Part shown: piece by piece, positions 11,349-22,800 of the stretch
Position numbering within the stretch: position 1 is the first letter of the stretch
Layout: each line of letters opens with the position of its first letter
Source: Porites lobata
Taxonomy: Eukaryota; Cnidaria; Anthozoa; Scleractinia; Poritidae
NCBI GenBank assembly: GCA_942486035.1
Contig: CALNXK010000032.1
Location: forward strand, 3,752,501-3,816,500
Reading direction: 5' to 3'
DNA length: 64,000 nucleotides
Notes under the pieces: model-generated
Database searches by the model: none
The model's input: only the letters and a program-made list of their open reading frames with translations
What the model was told of the DNA's origin: nothing
Program-made: the position numbers and the translations under genes

Positions 11349-14300
11349 ATGAAGCTAAAGATAGTCTCGGTTTGCATTACTCTTACCTTTCTTGCCTTTG
11401 TTGGCTTTACTAAGCAGCATGCACAGGTCAGAGTTTGCTACTTCATTCGTTTCGCAAGTTCTTTATAAGAACTGAATTTGACTTTCCAAATGTCGGGATT
11501 CTCTTACTGAGACACAATTTAGGGAACATGCACTGTCTTTCTTTTATTTCAAAATAGGTCGAACGACGAGAGAGGCATGGCATCTATCATGGATATTTCA
11601 AGGCGTTTTTGAACTACAGCTTAAATGTTTCCCAAGTGTTGGCTTCTTTTGACGTTGTGGATCTTATGGAATGTGCCGTTCGATGCATCACAAATTCAAC
11701 ATGCTTGTCGTTTAATATCGCCATATTTGCCAATGCTACTAATTATGCTTGTCGTCTGTTGCCTTCAGACAAATACAATCAGTCCAGCAATTTTGCACCG
11801 AGTCAGGAATTCCATCACTATGCCATAGTGGTAGGTCATACATGCAGTAAAAAAAATTGTTACGTTATTGAGAGAGTGTTGCTTATGAAGTGAATCAGTG
11901 ATTTCTATTTTGTTTCATTATTTTAAAAGAAAAGCTTGCCAGTAATACCTTGTCCAACGCCAATCCAATATAAACGTTTCACTTCAATTCAATTTACCCT
12001 GACTTCAAACAGAAGTAATTCATAAGTGCTCCTACTAACAAAGATCGCTTGCTTCAAATTGTAAAAAAAAAAACAAAGCAAAACAAAAAAAAACATACTT
12101 TGTTGTTCTGTAATGAAATGGAGTAGTCATTTTTTTCTCGTTTGGGATCAGTTTTAAGTGATTGCCGTCCACTTGCAGGCTGCATTCATTTTAGTGTTTT
12201 CATCATACGTTTTACTTTTCCAGACTTAAATAATGCGAAAGGAGTTTCTTGGGCCAGAGGATGAAGCTCCAACAACGCGGAAAGCAATAGCAACAGTAAC
12301 AACAACATCATCAGCAAATAGCAAGCTTTGTTGATGTTGTTGCTTTTGAATGACAATAAAAGTTTAAAAGTGCAAATTTAAGTAAAAATACATTATAGGG
12401 AAAAAAAAAGAACTGAAAGAATAACTAATAATTAAAAAGTTAACTTAGTTGTGAAGGGTAGACTATCAATTTTAATGACAGTTTCAGAAAATCATTGGCA
12501 AAATCAAAGGATAGTAATTATAACAAAATACACTGAGAAACAAACACACAGAAAAACTATAATACATCAGCATTGCATTTCAATAAATACACCGACGTGT
12601 TAATTCAATATAATTACATTACATCAATTTTGCTACTGAATTTCTAAATTACTGGCGTCTAAATCCATAGGAGGAGGCGTTGGTGCTGAGAGAGGGTCGG
12701 CATAACAGCTAATACTGACATGAATTTTTAAACCTCGTCAAAGTTCGGACTTACTTTTGTAAATTTCCTTTCAGAGTCCATGTGAAAACTTTCCATGTAA
12801 AAATGGTGGAAGCTGTCGATCATTGTACGAGGAAAACAGCTATGTATGCCACTGTAGTGAAGGTTTCTCAGGAAATCATTGTGATACAGAAGGTAAAGAA
12901 GATAACAACTTTCTTGATCTCCCGAGAATTCTATCAAGAGCTTCAAAACCTTTCGTCACTATTGCACAATAGCTATTGCCGTCCTTGACAGCTTTGTGTT
13001 CCAAAGGGACCACTCATAGCAGTTGCAGTACGCTGGTGGACAAATTAAGCTTCAGGATACTTGAGTCTCTTTGCAAATCTATGTACCCGTCAGACAGGTT
13101 GATATGTAAAGTCAAGTGATGAATCCAGTGGGTTTTGATTCTCATTACTGAATAAGGTGGGGGCACTTTACCTCTCAATTTTGGCGCGAAATTTCATTGT
13201 TGGTAGATTGTACAATATTTATAAGGAGCTCAATGGGTAATAAAACTTGGTCTTCTATGCATCCAAGGGAGTTGTAATTACATGACCTTACGTCCGTCCA
13301 CCCGTCCGTCCGCTGCACCACAGGGAAATGCTCTTTTTCAATTGACAGCTGCCTGAAACAGGGTGTCCATTTACCAGTATCAAATGACCCTATCACGGTC
13401 TCAGATGTCAACTAATCTAGGTCACATTTTTACATTCACATTCACATTCGCTGTTAATAAATCACTGGCTCAAGTCAGTTTTTTTTTTGACAAGGCCATC
13501 AGATTAGAGCGCTTAAAAGCACCGAGTTTTAAAATTTGTATACGGAACAAAAGGTAAAGTGTTGTTCTTAAAAGAACTGTTTTAAAATCTTAGGAAGTTT
13601 TAAAGTTGAAAGTGAAATGCTTTTTCCAAAGCAGCAAAGTTGTTTGAAGAATACTGCTCTGTACGCCATTTGAGTTGTGTAAATAAAGCAGCGATACACC
13701 GTGCCCGCTACCGCACCGAGGCAAATTGGCGAGTGATGTAAGCTTTGAGCGACCGCTGATTACGTCACTCCTAGTTGCCCGGTCATACGCAACCCCAGAG
13801 AGAAAACTCTGATGGAAAAAGATTAAAATCAAGAGAGTCGCTATCGGTTTTGGTGAAAACCGAGACCCCAGATACATAGGAGGGAAAGACAAATTATCGG
13901 ACGATCCTTTAACTGCAATTTTTGCAAGTTTAGACCATTTTTATGGGATTTATGGAGCTTCGAGTTGGGACGGTCGGCTTGAGATTCGACAGCCTTCCCC
14001 TATTCCTTTTTGTAACTACAACTCGAGATCTAAAACTCGATAGAACGGTTTCCAAATGGCTCTAGAAGCGAAAAGATAGTAGAGCACACAACACAAACAC
14101 AAGTTTAATCATTTTTATTGATCTTTTTTAATGTAATTTAGATCGTATTTTAATAATTTTAAACATTCTCATATAAATTCCGAAGAACTCTCATTTAGGG
14201 TCTGGGCCGCCTGTGCTGTAAGTACATACATGCGACAACCTCACTATTCCCAGTGCTCGCTTGAGTAAAACTGTCCTTAATTCTGACCAATTACTAGCGA

Positions 14301-17300
14301 GAGCGGTATTTGAGGCGTGTGTGTGCGCTTCTCCCTCAGTAGTGGCTTTCTGTGTATAAATGAACACGTGTGCAAGCACATTTGTCCAGTTTGGCTGCAA
14401 GAGCGGGAGGATTGGATTCATGCTCCGTCTAAGCCAATTGCGGGGTTGGGGGGTGGTGTTGGTCTACACCCGTTTTGCTTTGTGGTTTGTTTTCTTTACC
14501 CTCCCTCCTCCCATTTTTTTCTCCTCTTGGTCTAGCGCTATCGCCTTCTCGCCTGCAGGGCCAGAGTTGGTCCGAGTGCTAGCAGTATTACTGTGAGTGT
14601 TCCGTCTAACAAAGTCCGTGTTGTAATTGTTCTTACTAAAAAGAGTGTGGTCTATTGCTTAAATTTCTCGTATCCTAGATAATTTGGCAGTTTCTGGAAC
14701 CTAAAAAGTTTATCCATGAAAACTGACGCACTTCGTCTTGTAGCACAAGAGAGTGGGTGTAGTTTGTTACCCATGATATAAATAAGTAATCAAATAATTT
14801 TACGCGCGTAATGTACAAGCTCTTATTATAATTTCCAGAGCTTTCATAGACATACTATTTTTTTTTTTAATTGTGACAGGTTTGAACCCAGGAGTCATTT
14901 CAAAAGTAGATTGAGTTTGATCGTCTGGGTTAGCGTAGTCCTGAATAGGACTGTTGCTGTTGACAGTGACTGACGTTTCGACAACCTGTCTGAAGATGAC
15001 TACCGCACAGGTTGTCGAAACGTCAGTCACTGTCAACATCAACAGTCCTATTCAGGACTGCGCCCACCTGGGCGATCAAACTCAACCTACTTTTAAATTC
15101 TTATTGTTTTAGAGGCAATTATTCTGACGACCGGGTGCCGAGGTTACTGTAATAGAAGATAGTGCTAATAATAAATTTCCTTTTTTTTTAGCTTGTCACC
15201 CTTTAGGAGTAGAAAGCACGAGTATAATACCAGATTCTGCAATGACAGCAAGCACATACTATGATAGCAATCTGTATCCATACTACGGCCGACTGAATGG
15301 ACACAGAGGAGTTGGAGCCTGGTGCCCAAAGACTTCTAATGACAGATCAGATTTCCTTCAAGTTGATATGGGCGAGGAGTACTATGTTTGTGCCGTGGCA
15401 ACACAAGGACATAAGCAAGGAAGCCACTGGGCCAAAAGCTATAAATTACAACTTTCATTACAGGCAACTACATGGGAAACATACAGCGAAGACGGTGCTG
15501 AAAAGGTAAGAAAATTAATCCTTAAGCTCATCTTTTCCAAGTTCAGTATCTCGTTTCTTTTGGGAGGCTTATTTAACCCTTTAAGCTCTAATATCAAAAT
15601 GCAAAATCTCATTTGTGTTCCCTATACTATACATTTTCAATAGAATTATTGGGAATAAGTTTTTGAAGTACAATAAGATTCATCTTGTTAGATCATGTCC
15701 TCAATTCTCACGATCACTCTGTTCAAAAAAGAATTGATATTACAAGGAAAAATTTCATGTTGATCACTCTCAGGGCTTGAAGGGTTAAACAAAAACACAT
15801 ATAAATGTGTCTTGCGCACAACTTGTCTTGTTCATGCTCCTTGATCCTGTTGTAAAGAATTTACCTTTAAATCTCGCCAATGCAAAACTGACTACATTCA
15901 CCAGGAAACTTGCAAACCACGTTACACTGTCAAGGAAGACGAGGATTAAGTTCAAATAAGACTTCTGTCATTCTTATAACATGAACGGGGATAGTCGCAT
16001 AAAAAATGAATAAATAAATAAAAGTATGGATACCACGAACACAGCAACAAGAGAAACCCGCAGACGAAATTAGTACAGCCGAAGGAACAATTCTCCGAAG
16101 ATGCGAGATTCAAAATGCGCCAAACATAGCGATTGATAACCAACCGATCATAGAGTTGCATGCACAAAAAGATGACTTAATATATCGCTGAATGAGGACT
16201 GGCAGTAAAGAGTCGAAATGACTTGAATATGCATCACAAGTGATTTCATCATGAGACAAACGTTAATACTTGTTATTATTATTATTATTATTAGCCTGCG
16301 TGGCTGGCGGTATTGTGTAGTAGTCGAGTGAGATTTGACGGCGGAGCCGTCACGAGCGGCGAAGCCGCGAGAAATACCACCTGCCAGAGAACCATGATTT
16401 TTCGAATGCCGCCCACTTTTGTCACCTTAGCTGATCCCAATTAAATCAGCCAATCCAAGAGAAACCTGCAATTTGAAACTTCCGATTATTTTCGCGCGAG
16501 ACAGTTTAGAAATAAGCGTTGACAGGCTAAACACGACTCCTAAGCTCGTGATAATGTGAAACGTGACCTTGTGAGTTTGCTTAAACAGAGTGTTTTTTTT
16601 TAATTTTCTTGGCTCTCGCGCGAAGGTTACTAGCACTACACAGTGCATGTATCGTTCTAAACTTTGACTGAGTAAACCTTTTATTGCCACACTAGGCTTA
16701 ACATGCATACATGCATACTGAGTAACCATTTCCTGTGGTTTATTCTTCTGAAGGTGTTCCTGATAGGATTTGATCTCAGATGCAGTTGTAAAGTGTTTTA
16801 ATTTTCTTTGACCTTTGTTTCTTACGGCTAAATAAAGACAATTCCAGCGCTGTGAAGTTTAAAGATGCCATTTCGGCAATTTGGTCATCAATTATGCTCT
16901 TTTTAAAGGGGAAACCACAATCACTTACGTCTTTTCCAGTTTGCCATCTGCTCCCTTAATTGGGAAATATATGCGAAGGATCATCTAACATGATTGACAT
17001 ATGTATGGCCCTCGAACAATCCGTTTCTCCGCACACTGGTGTGCGGACTATTCAAAATACCGGGGTTTTCTGGCAGGCGGTATTTCAACCGCCTCGTCCC
17101 TACTCCCTTTTTTTTAGAACACGGCTCCGCCGCCAAAACGTTAATCTCGCACCCACACAATACCGCCAGCTACGTAGGCTATATTATTATTAAATCACAG
17201 ATGTGTGAAATTTGTAAATCTCTCCGATGAGCTCCCTTGGCGTTTTCTCCGACGAATACTACACGTTCTTATACATGATGAATAACATTGGCATTGACAA

Positions 17301-18221
17301 AGAGCAGCAACGTTAACTTTATATAATCAAGAAAATGATAAATATAGCTATTTAGAGCAAAATATTACATCTTTTGTCGTAGAATAGGAATTGGGATAGC
17401 CCCCACCAAGAGCCATTATGGCTCTTGCCCAGACTTAATGCAATTTTGATTTTCTTTTAATCTTCTTCTTTTTTGAATAATTCAATCTCAAGCAGCATTT
17501 TTAAATTGCCAATACGTAGCGAGATTTACAATATTGTACATTCAAAAACACAAATAAAATTGCCATTATTACCATTTATTTATTTATTTATTTATTGTAA
17601 CATTGTTCTGATTTTTGACTAAAATGAAACCCCTTCCAATAGGACAATTGCACGATGACGTCATCTTACTACAACTACCAGAATCCTTTAGTTTGTTGTT
17701 TTCTTGTGCAAATTAGAGCTATTGTTCTTTAATCCCCCCGCGAGATTGACAAATTTAAATAAGAAAGCAAAAACGAAATGAATTCTGGTACTTGTAGTCA
17801 AATGTCGTCATCTTGAAAATGGCCTATTTTCCGTCTCGTTCTCTAAGACTTTCAAAGTATTCAATGTCCAGTACTCAATGATATCATCTTTCTTTATTTT
17901 TCAAGTCGTGGTCGTTTTTGTTTCTTTCCTATTTTATTGCAAGTTTTTCAGTAACTATTTCTTTTTGTTCTTCTTCCAAACCGTGACAATAAATTCCTAA
18001 GTGAAGTAATCCATATCGTGTGATGGTTATTCTATTGATGTTGTCGTTGTTGTTGATGGTGTATTCTCTCTCATTTGCAGGTGTTTACAGGAAATAGCGA
18101 CAAAAGTACTGTGGTGAAAAACTCACTCCAGAATAAAATCCAAGCCAGATTTGTTCGGTTTGTTCCAGTAACTTCCCAATCGTACCCTTGTATGAGGATT
18201 GAAATATTTGTGATTGAGTAA
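11349..18221 (+). CDS. Secreted PAN/apple-EGF-F5/8C (discoidin) protein, 307 aa
   Basis: Five coding exons, 11349-11426, 11558-11830, 12775-12892, 15192-15505 and 18081-18221, join in phase with GT-AG borders to 924 nt with no internal stop. Residues 1-26 are a hydrophobic signal peptide. Residues 27-117 are a PAN/apple-like domain (MECAVRCITNSTCLSFN, then ACRLLPSD). Residues 118-156 are one EGF domain with six Cys ending FSGNHC. Residues 157-307 are an F5/8 type C domain bounded by Cys in ACHPLG and in YPCMRIEIFVIE, the normal end of that fold. No transmembrane segment, so probably extracellular. PAN and EGF modules mediate protein contacts and discoidin domains bind glycans, lipids or collagen; the actual ligand is unknown. 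The start is the only ATG that gives the signal peptide. It converges on the Eph-like gene B downstream. Introns 3 and 4 contain foldback and TIR transposons. Similar mosaics occur among cnidarian surface and skeletal-matrix proteins. Confidence 0.9.
12893..15191 (+). other. Intron 3 of the PAN-EGF-discoidin gene
   Basis: A 2.3-kb intron with GT and AG borders. Apart from the foldback element at 14902-15094 I see no coding content; short open frames (13175-13411, 13590-13892, 14191-14596) are unsupported. Confidence 0.7.
14902..15094. mobile_element. Foldback MITE, about 193 bp
   Basis: Nearly the whole length is an inverted repeat: GACAGTGACTGACGTTTCGA on the left is mirrored by TCGAAACGTCAGTCACTGTC on the right, and the outer arms AAAAGTAGATTGAGTTTGAT and ATCAAACTCAACCTACTTTT also pair. 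The loop is around 14990-15015. No coding capacity, so a non-autonomous element. Lies in intron 3 of the PAN-EGF-discoidin gene. Confidence 0.9.
16294..17184. mobile_element. Non-autonomous TIR element, about 0.9 kb
   Basis: The left end GCCTGCGTGGCTGGCGGTAT matches the reverse complement of the right end near 17165-17184 with few changes. Further in, AATACCACCTGCCAGAGAAC on the left pairs with the region around 17060-17090, giving TIRs of about 100 bp. (TTA)n/(TAT)n borders both ends. No transposase frame is visible. Inserted in intron 4 of the PAN-EGF-discoidin gene. Confidence 0.75.
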
Positions 18222-18502
18222 GGAAAAGTTCTGGTCCAATACGTTTTAATAGTATATGAAGAGAAGCGTGCAAAATGGAATTTGTTTGCCTGGGAAAGTG
18301 TCGTTGGCAGGCGAATTTGTTGAGAGGGCCACCAAGTCACACGTGTTACATAAACACTGTAGTTATATATCAAGGCGTATTTTTTGTTTGTTTGTTTGTT
18401 TGTTTTCAGTTTGTGATATAACAGTTGTAATTTAAATTTAGCATCCACGAGCTGTAATTATTGTCTCTAGCGTTGTGTTTTGTGCAGTTATATTTTTTTT
18501 GC

Positions 18503-18508
18503 AATAAA
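18503..18508 (+). terminator. Poly-A signal AATAAA
   Basis: A canonical AATAAA about 280 nt after the stop codon of the PAN-EGF-discoidin gene; the most likely 3' end signal. Confidence 0.6.
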
Positions 18509-19049
18509 GAGCCAAACACTTCAAATGGACTATTGGTTAAATCTTTTTCCATAGTTTGATCACAGGCATCGTAAACTTACCTTAAGAGGAAAAAGAGTAA
18601 AGTAATAAATTTGCATTTCGTATGTGAAGGGTAAACGGCGTAAAAGTTAATGCCCTTAAAATATTGTTCACTTCAAGTTTTGAATTCTAGCGTCACCTTA
18701 CCTTTTATAATATTTTTCTTACAGGGGGAGAAAACTGAAAATGGGCCACCGTGGTCTATTTTCCTTTCTATCTGTCATTTTTTGACGGTCGATGCCACCA
18801 TTGGTAACCAAGCCTTTAGTCACGACAGATGTAATATATTCCCTGGATTATGTTACAATAAAGAAAATAATACTTTTTAATAGTCTTAAAAAGAACGAAG
18901 CCCAACTTGAATTTAAGTTAAAAGTCATGGAAAGGGCTAAGGTCACCTGTTATTGATGTATCAGTTAAGAAACTGAACAGTTTAATTGGTAGTTTTTTGT
19001 GTTTTTTCGAGGTGCCATCCCTACCCAATCCCACAGCATGCAAAGGTTG

Positions 19050-19345
19050 TATTTGGACATACCACCGGGGTCTACGCCCCCTACTCTTTTCGAATAGTGA
19101 CGTGGGTTCTTTTACGTCCCACAGGAATAAATCAGTGAAAGTGCTGTGAGACGGGACCCACGGTTTTTCGTCATTATCTGAGAAGACTAGAAAGTCTAAC
19201 CATTTACAGATGCCATTACAAAGGCAGTACTTTCTTCTAAGCTAATTAAAGACCCTGGGTTACGTTTGTTCGGCCAGGGTTTGAACCAGCGAACTCCCGC
19301 TCGGCAAACCGGCCGGCGCTTTCCCAAATGAGCTAACCTTGCAGG
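19050..19345 (-). mobile_element. tRNA-derived SINE
   Basis: On the minus strand the head contains an A-box-like TTAGCTCATTTGGGAAAG (19339-19322) and a perfect B box GGTTCAAACCC (19287-19277), spaced as in a tRNA gene. A body follows that includes ACTATTCGAAAAGAGTAGGG and GTGGGACGTAAAAGAACCCA. The body resembles conserved-domain SINEs (Nin-DC type) of cnidarians as I remember them; I could not align it. It sits between the convergent 3' ends of the PAN-EGF-discoidin gene and gene B. The 3' limit is approximate. Confidence 0.75.
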
Positions 19346-19767
19346 CGCTTCATTCCATCCACAATCTTTACTTTTAACGTTAAAGCAAGTTGATAAACAT
19401 GCATTTTCAATCAAAAATGGCTTGAAAACCTACTACTTATAAAGTCATAGTTCGTAACCATAGTCACTGAACTTGGCTCAAAATGCATGCGAAGGATAAA
19501 CGAACAGCTAACGAAAACGACAGGTGTTAATTTTTGATAGTAGGCAGCTTTTTCCCTCCCCCCGCCTCTCCTTGCACGTTCTAGGGTTAGAATACTGCAT
19601 CTACGGGTAAAGATAACGAGGATACGTGTGATGAGTTGTGATTATAGTATAAGTAGTGCTTTAATTTTCTTTTTGGCTCGACCAAAGTAGTTCCTTTTAA
19701 CAAATTTTATCTCCGAAGTCGACTGGTATTTACATTTTTAAAAGAAAGCATTAATCGGAACCTGAAA

Positions 19768-19773
19768 TTTATT
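19768..19773 (-). terminator. Poly-A signal AATAAA for gene B
   Basis: Reads AATAAA on the minus strand, about 62 nt after the stop codon of the Eph-like gene B. Confidence 0.7.
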
Positions 19774-19834
19774 TTCCAACTCATTTAATGGAACAAAATA
19801 TACATATAAATATAAATCTATGGAGAGGTCAATC

Positions 19835-22800
19835 TTAGACATTGAATTGTATTTCCTCAGCAGGAAACCAACTGTTTACCGAAGGACTACGATCTGTTTT
19901 GTGCATTTCAGAACCCTCCGGGGGTTTTCGTGGACTTAGAGTATTAGACGAAGCAGTGTCTCCTAGATCTAGGGGCGGCGCTGATTTTTTCCTCCTTATT
20001 TCCTGATGTGGGATTAACACTGGAGAAATAGCCCTAGGGTTTTTCCAGTTCAAAGCAGGTAACCCGCTTTTTCTCTTCAAAGGTAGCCATTCGATACTTG
20101 TAGATGAATTAGGCCTGGAGTTAGTTTCAGAATCAGGATTAGATTCACTTTGTAACTCTGCTTTACTGCCACTCTCCTTGAGTACAGAAGGATTTGTACT
20201 AAGAGAAAACCTTTTAGAAGGAAACCAGACGCTGTTTTTGAGAGGGTTAGGCTTTGAATTAGAATTCGCATCGTAAATATTTATGGCGGGTACAGTATCT
20301 TGTTTTTCATCTTGCAGGTCAGGTTTGCTGTCACATTCTGATAGCTCTGTAGTGGCTGTCATCGATCGGATTCTTTTAACAGGAGATCCCTCTCTCGAAA
20401 TATCTAAAAGTTGCGTGACTGAGTTCTCTTCGCTTTGTTGCTTAACATGCTTTCTGCTAAAGGATTTCATCATTAGGAAGATAATAATGGCGGCCACAAT
20501 AAAGCACAAAATGAAGGTAACTGACACAGAAATACCAACAGCTGCAGCTACATTGGCACTTGCAGTTCCTTGTCCAGGGGCCGTCGTTCCTACAGGGAAT
20601 AAAGAAAGTGAAGTCTATTTTTGTCCTTATCTTTTCGAAGTTTCAAGAAGAATGTAAAATAAGAACAAGTAAAACTTGGACTTAGTTTTCTTTCTTTTTC
20701 AAAACACACCAACAATTCCAAAGGCTTCGCACACTGAGAGATTTTTGCAGATGGCGCGAGGAACAACTCCAGTTTTTCCAATCGAGAACTTTTTAGTAAA
20801 CAGGGGCACCCAACGAGAATATAGTTTAAAACCACTTAAACATAGCATTGTTAAACATATTTTAGTATTTAAACGGTATTTATAGGCATATTTTTATCCC
20901 CTAAAAATTCTTCATCTGTTCGGATTTCCTAGCTGAAAGTCTAGTGATCCGAGAATTATAGGGATCAAAACTTTGCTTTTCGAAAATTTCAGCTAGAAAA
21001 AAGGCTCCCGAAACTCTAGGTTACCTTTTAAGGGTAAAAACCGTTAGAAATGGGCAGTTATACCATTTTATTTAAAGATGTTCGAAAGTCCCAGGGGAGG
21101 CAGGCAAGCAACAAAATTTCACACCAAATGTCTCGAAAATTCTAGATCTCAAATCGTCTTGCGAACAGATATTTTCCGAAAATTGACGTTGGGTGCCCCT
21201 CAGTAAACAGTCAATAGTGTCAATTAACAGTCTTTATAATATTGATCTTTGAAAAGCAAACTAAGCAACAACAACATCGCCCCGTGTAAGGGAATCTGGA
21301 TTCCGGAATCCGGGAATTTTTTTCTTGTGGCATGCGAGATCTGGGAAAATGTTACTCGTGGAATCTAGAATCCTGGGCCCAGTTGTTCGAAGGCCGATTA
21401 GCGCTAACCCGGTTTTAAATTTCAATCCGGGTTTCTTTATCTTTAGTTCAAAAGCATTTTCTCGGATAATTTTCTGTATTCTTTTTAGAGCATCCAATCA
21501 TCAAATTGTACACAAAAAGAATTAAACTGAATTTGCTTCGTAAGAGTTCATATCTGAATTCATTTTTCACTAACCCTAGGTTATCTTAACCCAGCTTTGA
21601 ACAACCCGGCCCTAAGCTTTGGAATCCGGAATACAGCCTAAGGAATCCGGAATCCCACTAACAGTTGTAAAGTCTCTCGTGTAGGGGTGGAGCTGAGTTT
21701 TTACTCCTTATCCTGATGTGGGATTAACATTGGAGAAATAGCCCTAGGGTTTTTCCAGTTCAAAGCAGGTAACCCGCTTTTTCTCGTCAAAGGTAGCCAT
21801 TCGACACTTGTTGATGAATTAGGCCTCGAGTTGGTTTCAGAATCAGGATTGGATTCCCTTTGGAATTCTGCTTTACTGCCACTTTCCTTGAGTACGGGAA
21901 GATTTGTACTAAGAAGAGAAAACCTTAGAGTGGAAGTTATCAATAAAATGGTCCGTTGGTCTCACTGCGGGAGGGCGGGGGGGTGGTTGGTGTTACTTTA
22001 GGAATTTCTGGGTGGGGATGTGCCGCCGGGACCCTGGAACTCTTAACCTAGACTAGAGCTAGTTCAGCTGAATTTGGCTACCCCATACTAGAGTAAACTC
22101 CCTAAATTCCCCCTATCCTAGAGTAGCTGTTTTCGAGAAACTGCTGGGGTCACTAGCACAGTCTAGCCAAAACAAAACCTTATACCACAATCCCTAGTCT
22201 GGATAAAATCGTTAGCCAACTGATGAGTTTCCTTAAAAATGATACCGTATTATAGACCCAAACGCTCTGATTTATATGCCCTATCCTAGAGTACACTGCT
22301 TGAAAACCATACGAGAGATGACGATCCTAACTTGTTCTCTTACTTACCATCTGCCTTGGTAAGATTCAGGTGGGATTCAACGGTCTTTATTGTAGATGTG
22401 CTTGGTGGATTAGTGGCCATTCCCACGTTCAAGGAGAAGGTTCTATGTAACGACTTGAGTGACGAGATTCCAGCTTGATCGCTGACTCCATTCTTCGAAA
22501 TAACTGTTATATTGTAAAGCATTGAAGATTTCAGCTTAGATATCGTGACCTGAGTCGTAGTAAGATCAATCTGTGATGGCCAGAACTGTACCCCTGAGCA
22601 GTTTTCTGAGCAGGAACCTGTATTTGAGCATGCGCTGCAACGCACGTGGTACTTGACATCTTCGCGTCCACCGTCAGATACTGGGCGGGACCATGTTACC
22701 AGTACAATGCTGTCTGCTACCACTGTTATATTGATGTTTCTTGGCTCTGAAGGAGGAGCTGTCGAAAACGTTCACAGTCTATTAGCCCGAATGGTTTCTC

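Noticed and set aside
19277..19345. Possible tRNA gene on the minus strand
   Set aside because: The A and B boxes are present, but the acceptor stem and anticodon arm do not fold properly and a SINE body follows.
18540..19834. Possible downstream kinase exons for gene B
   Set aside because: The tail exon has a stop and a poly-A signal 62 nt later; the remaining 1.3 kb contains a SINE and no kinase motif.
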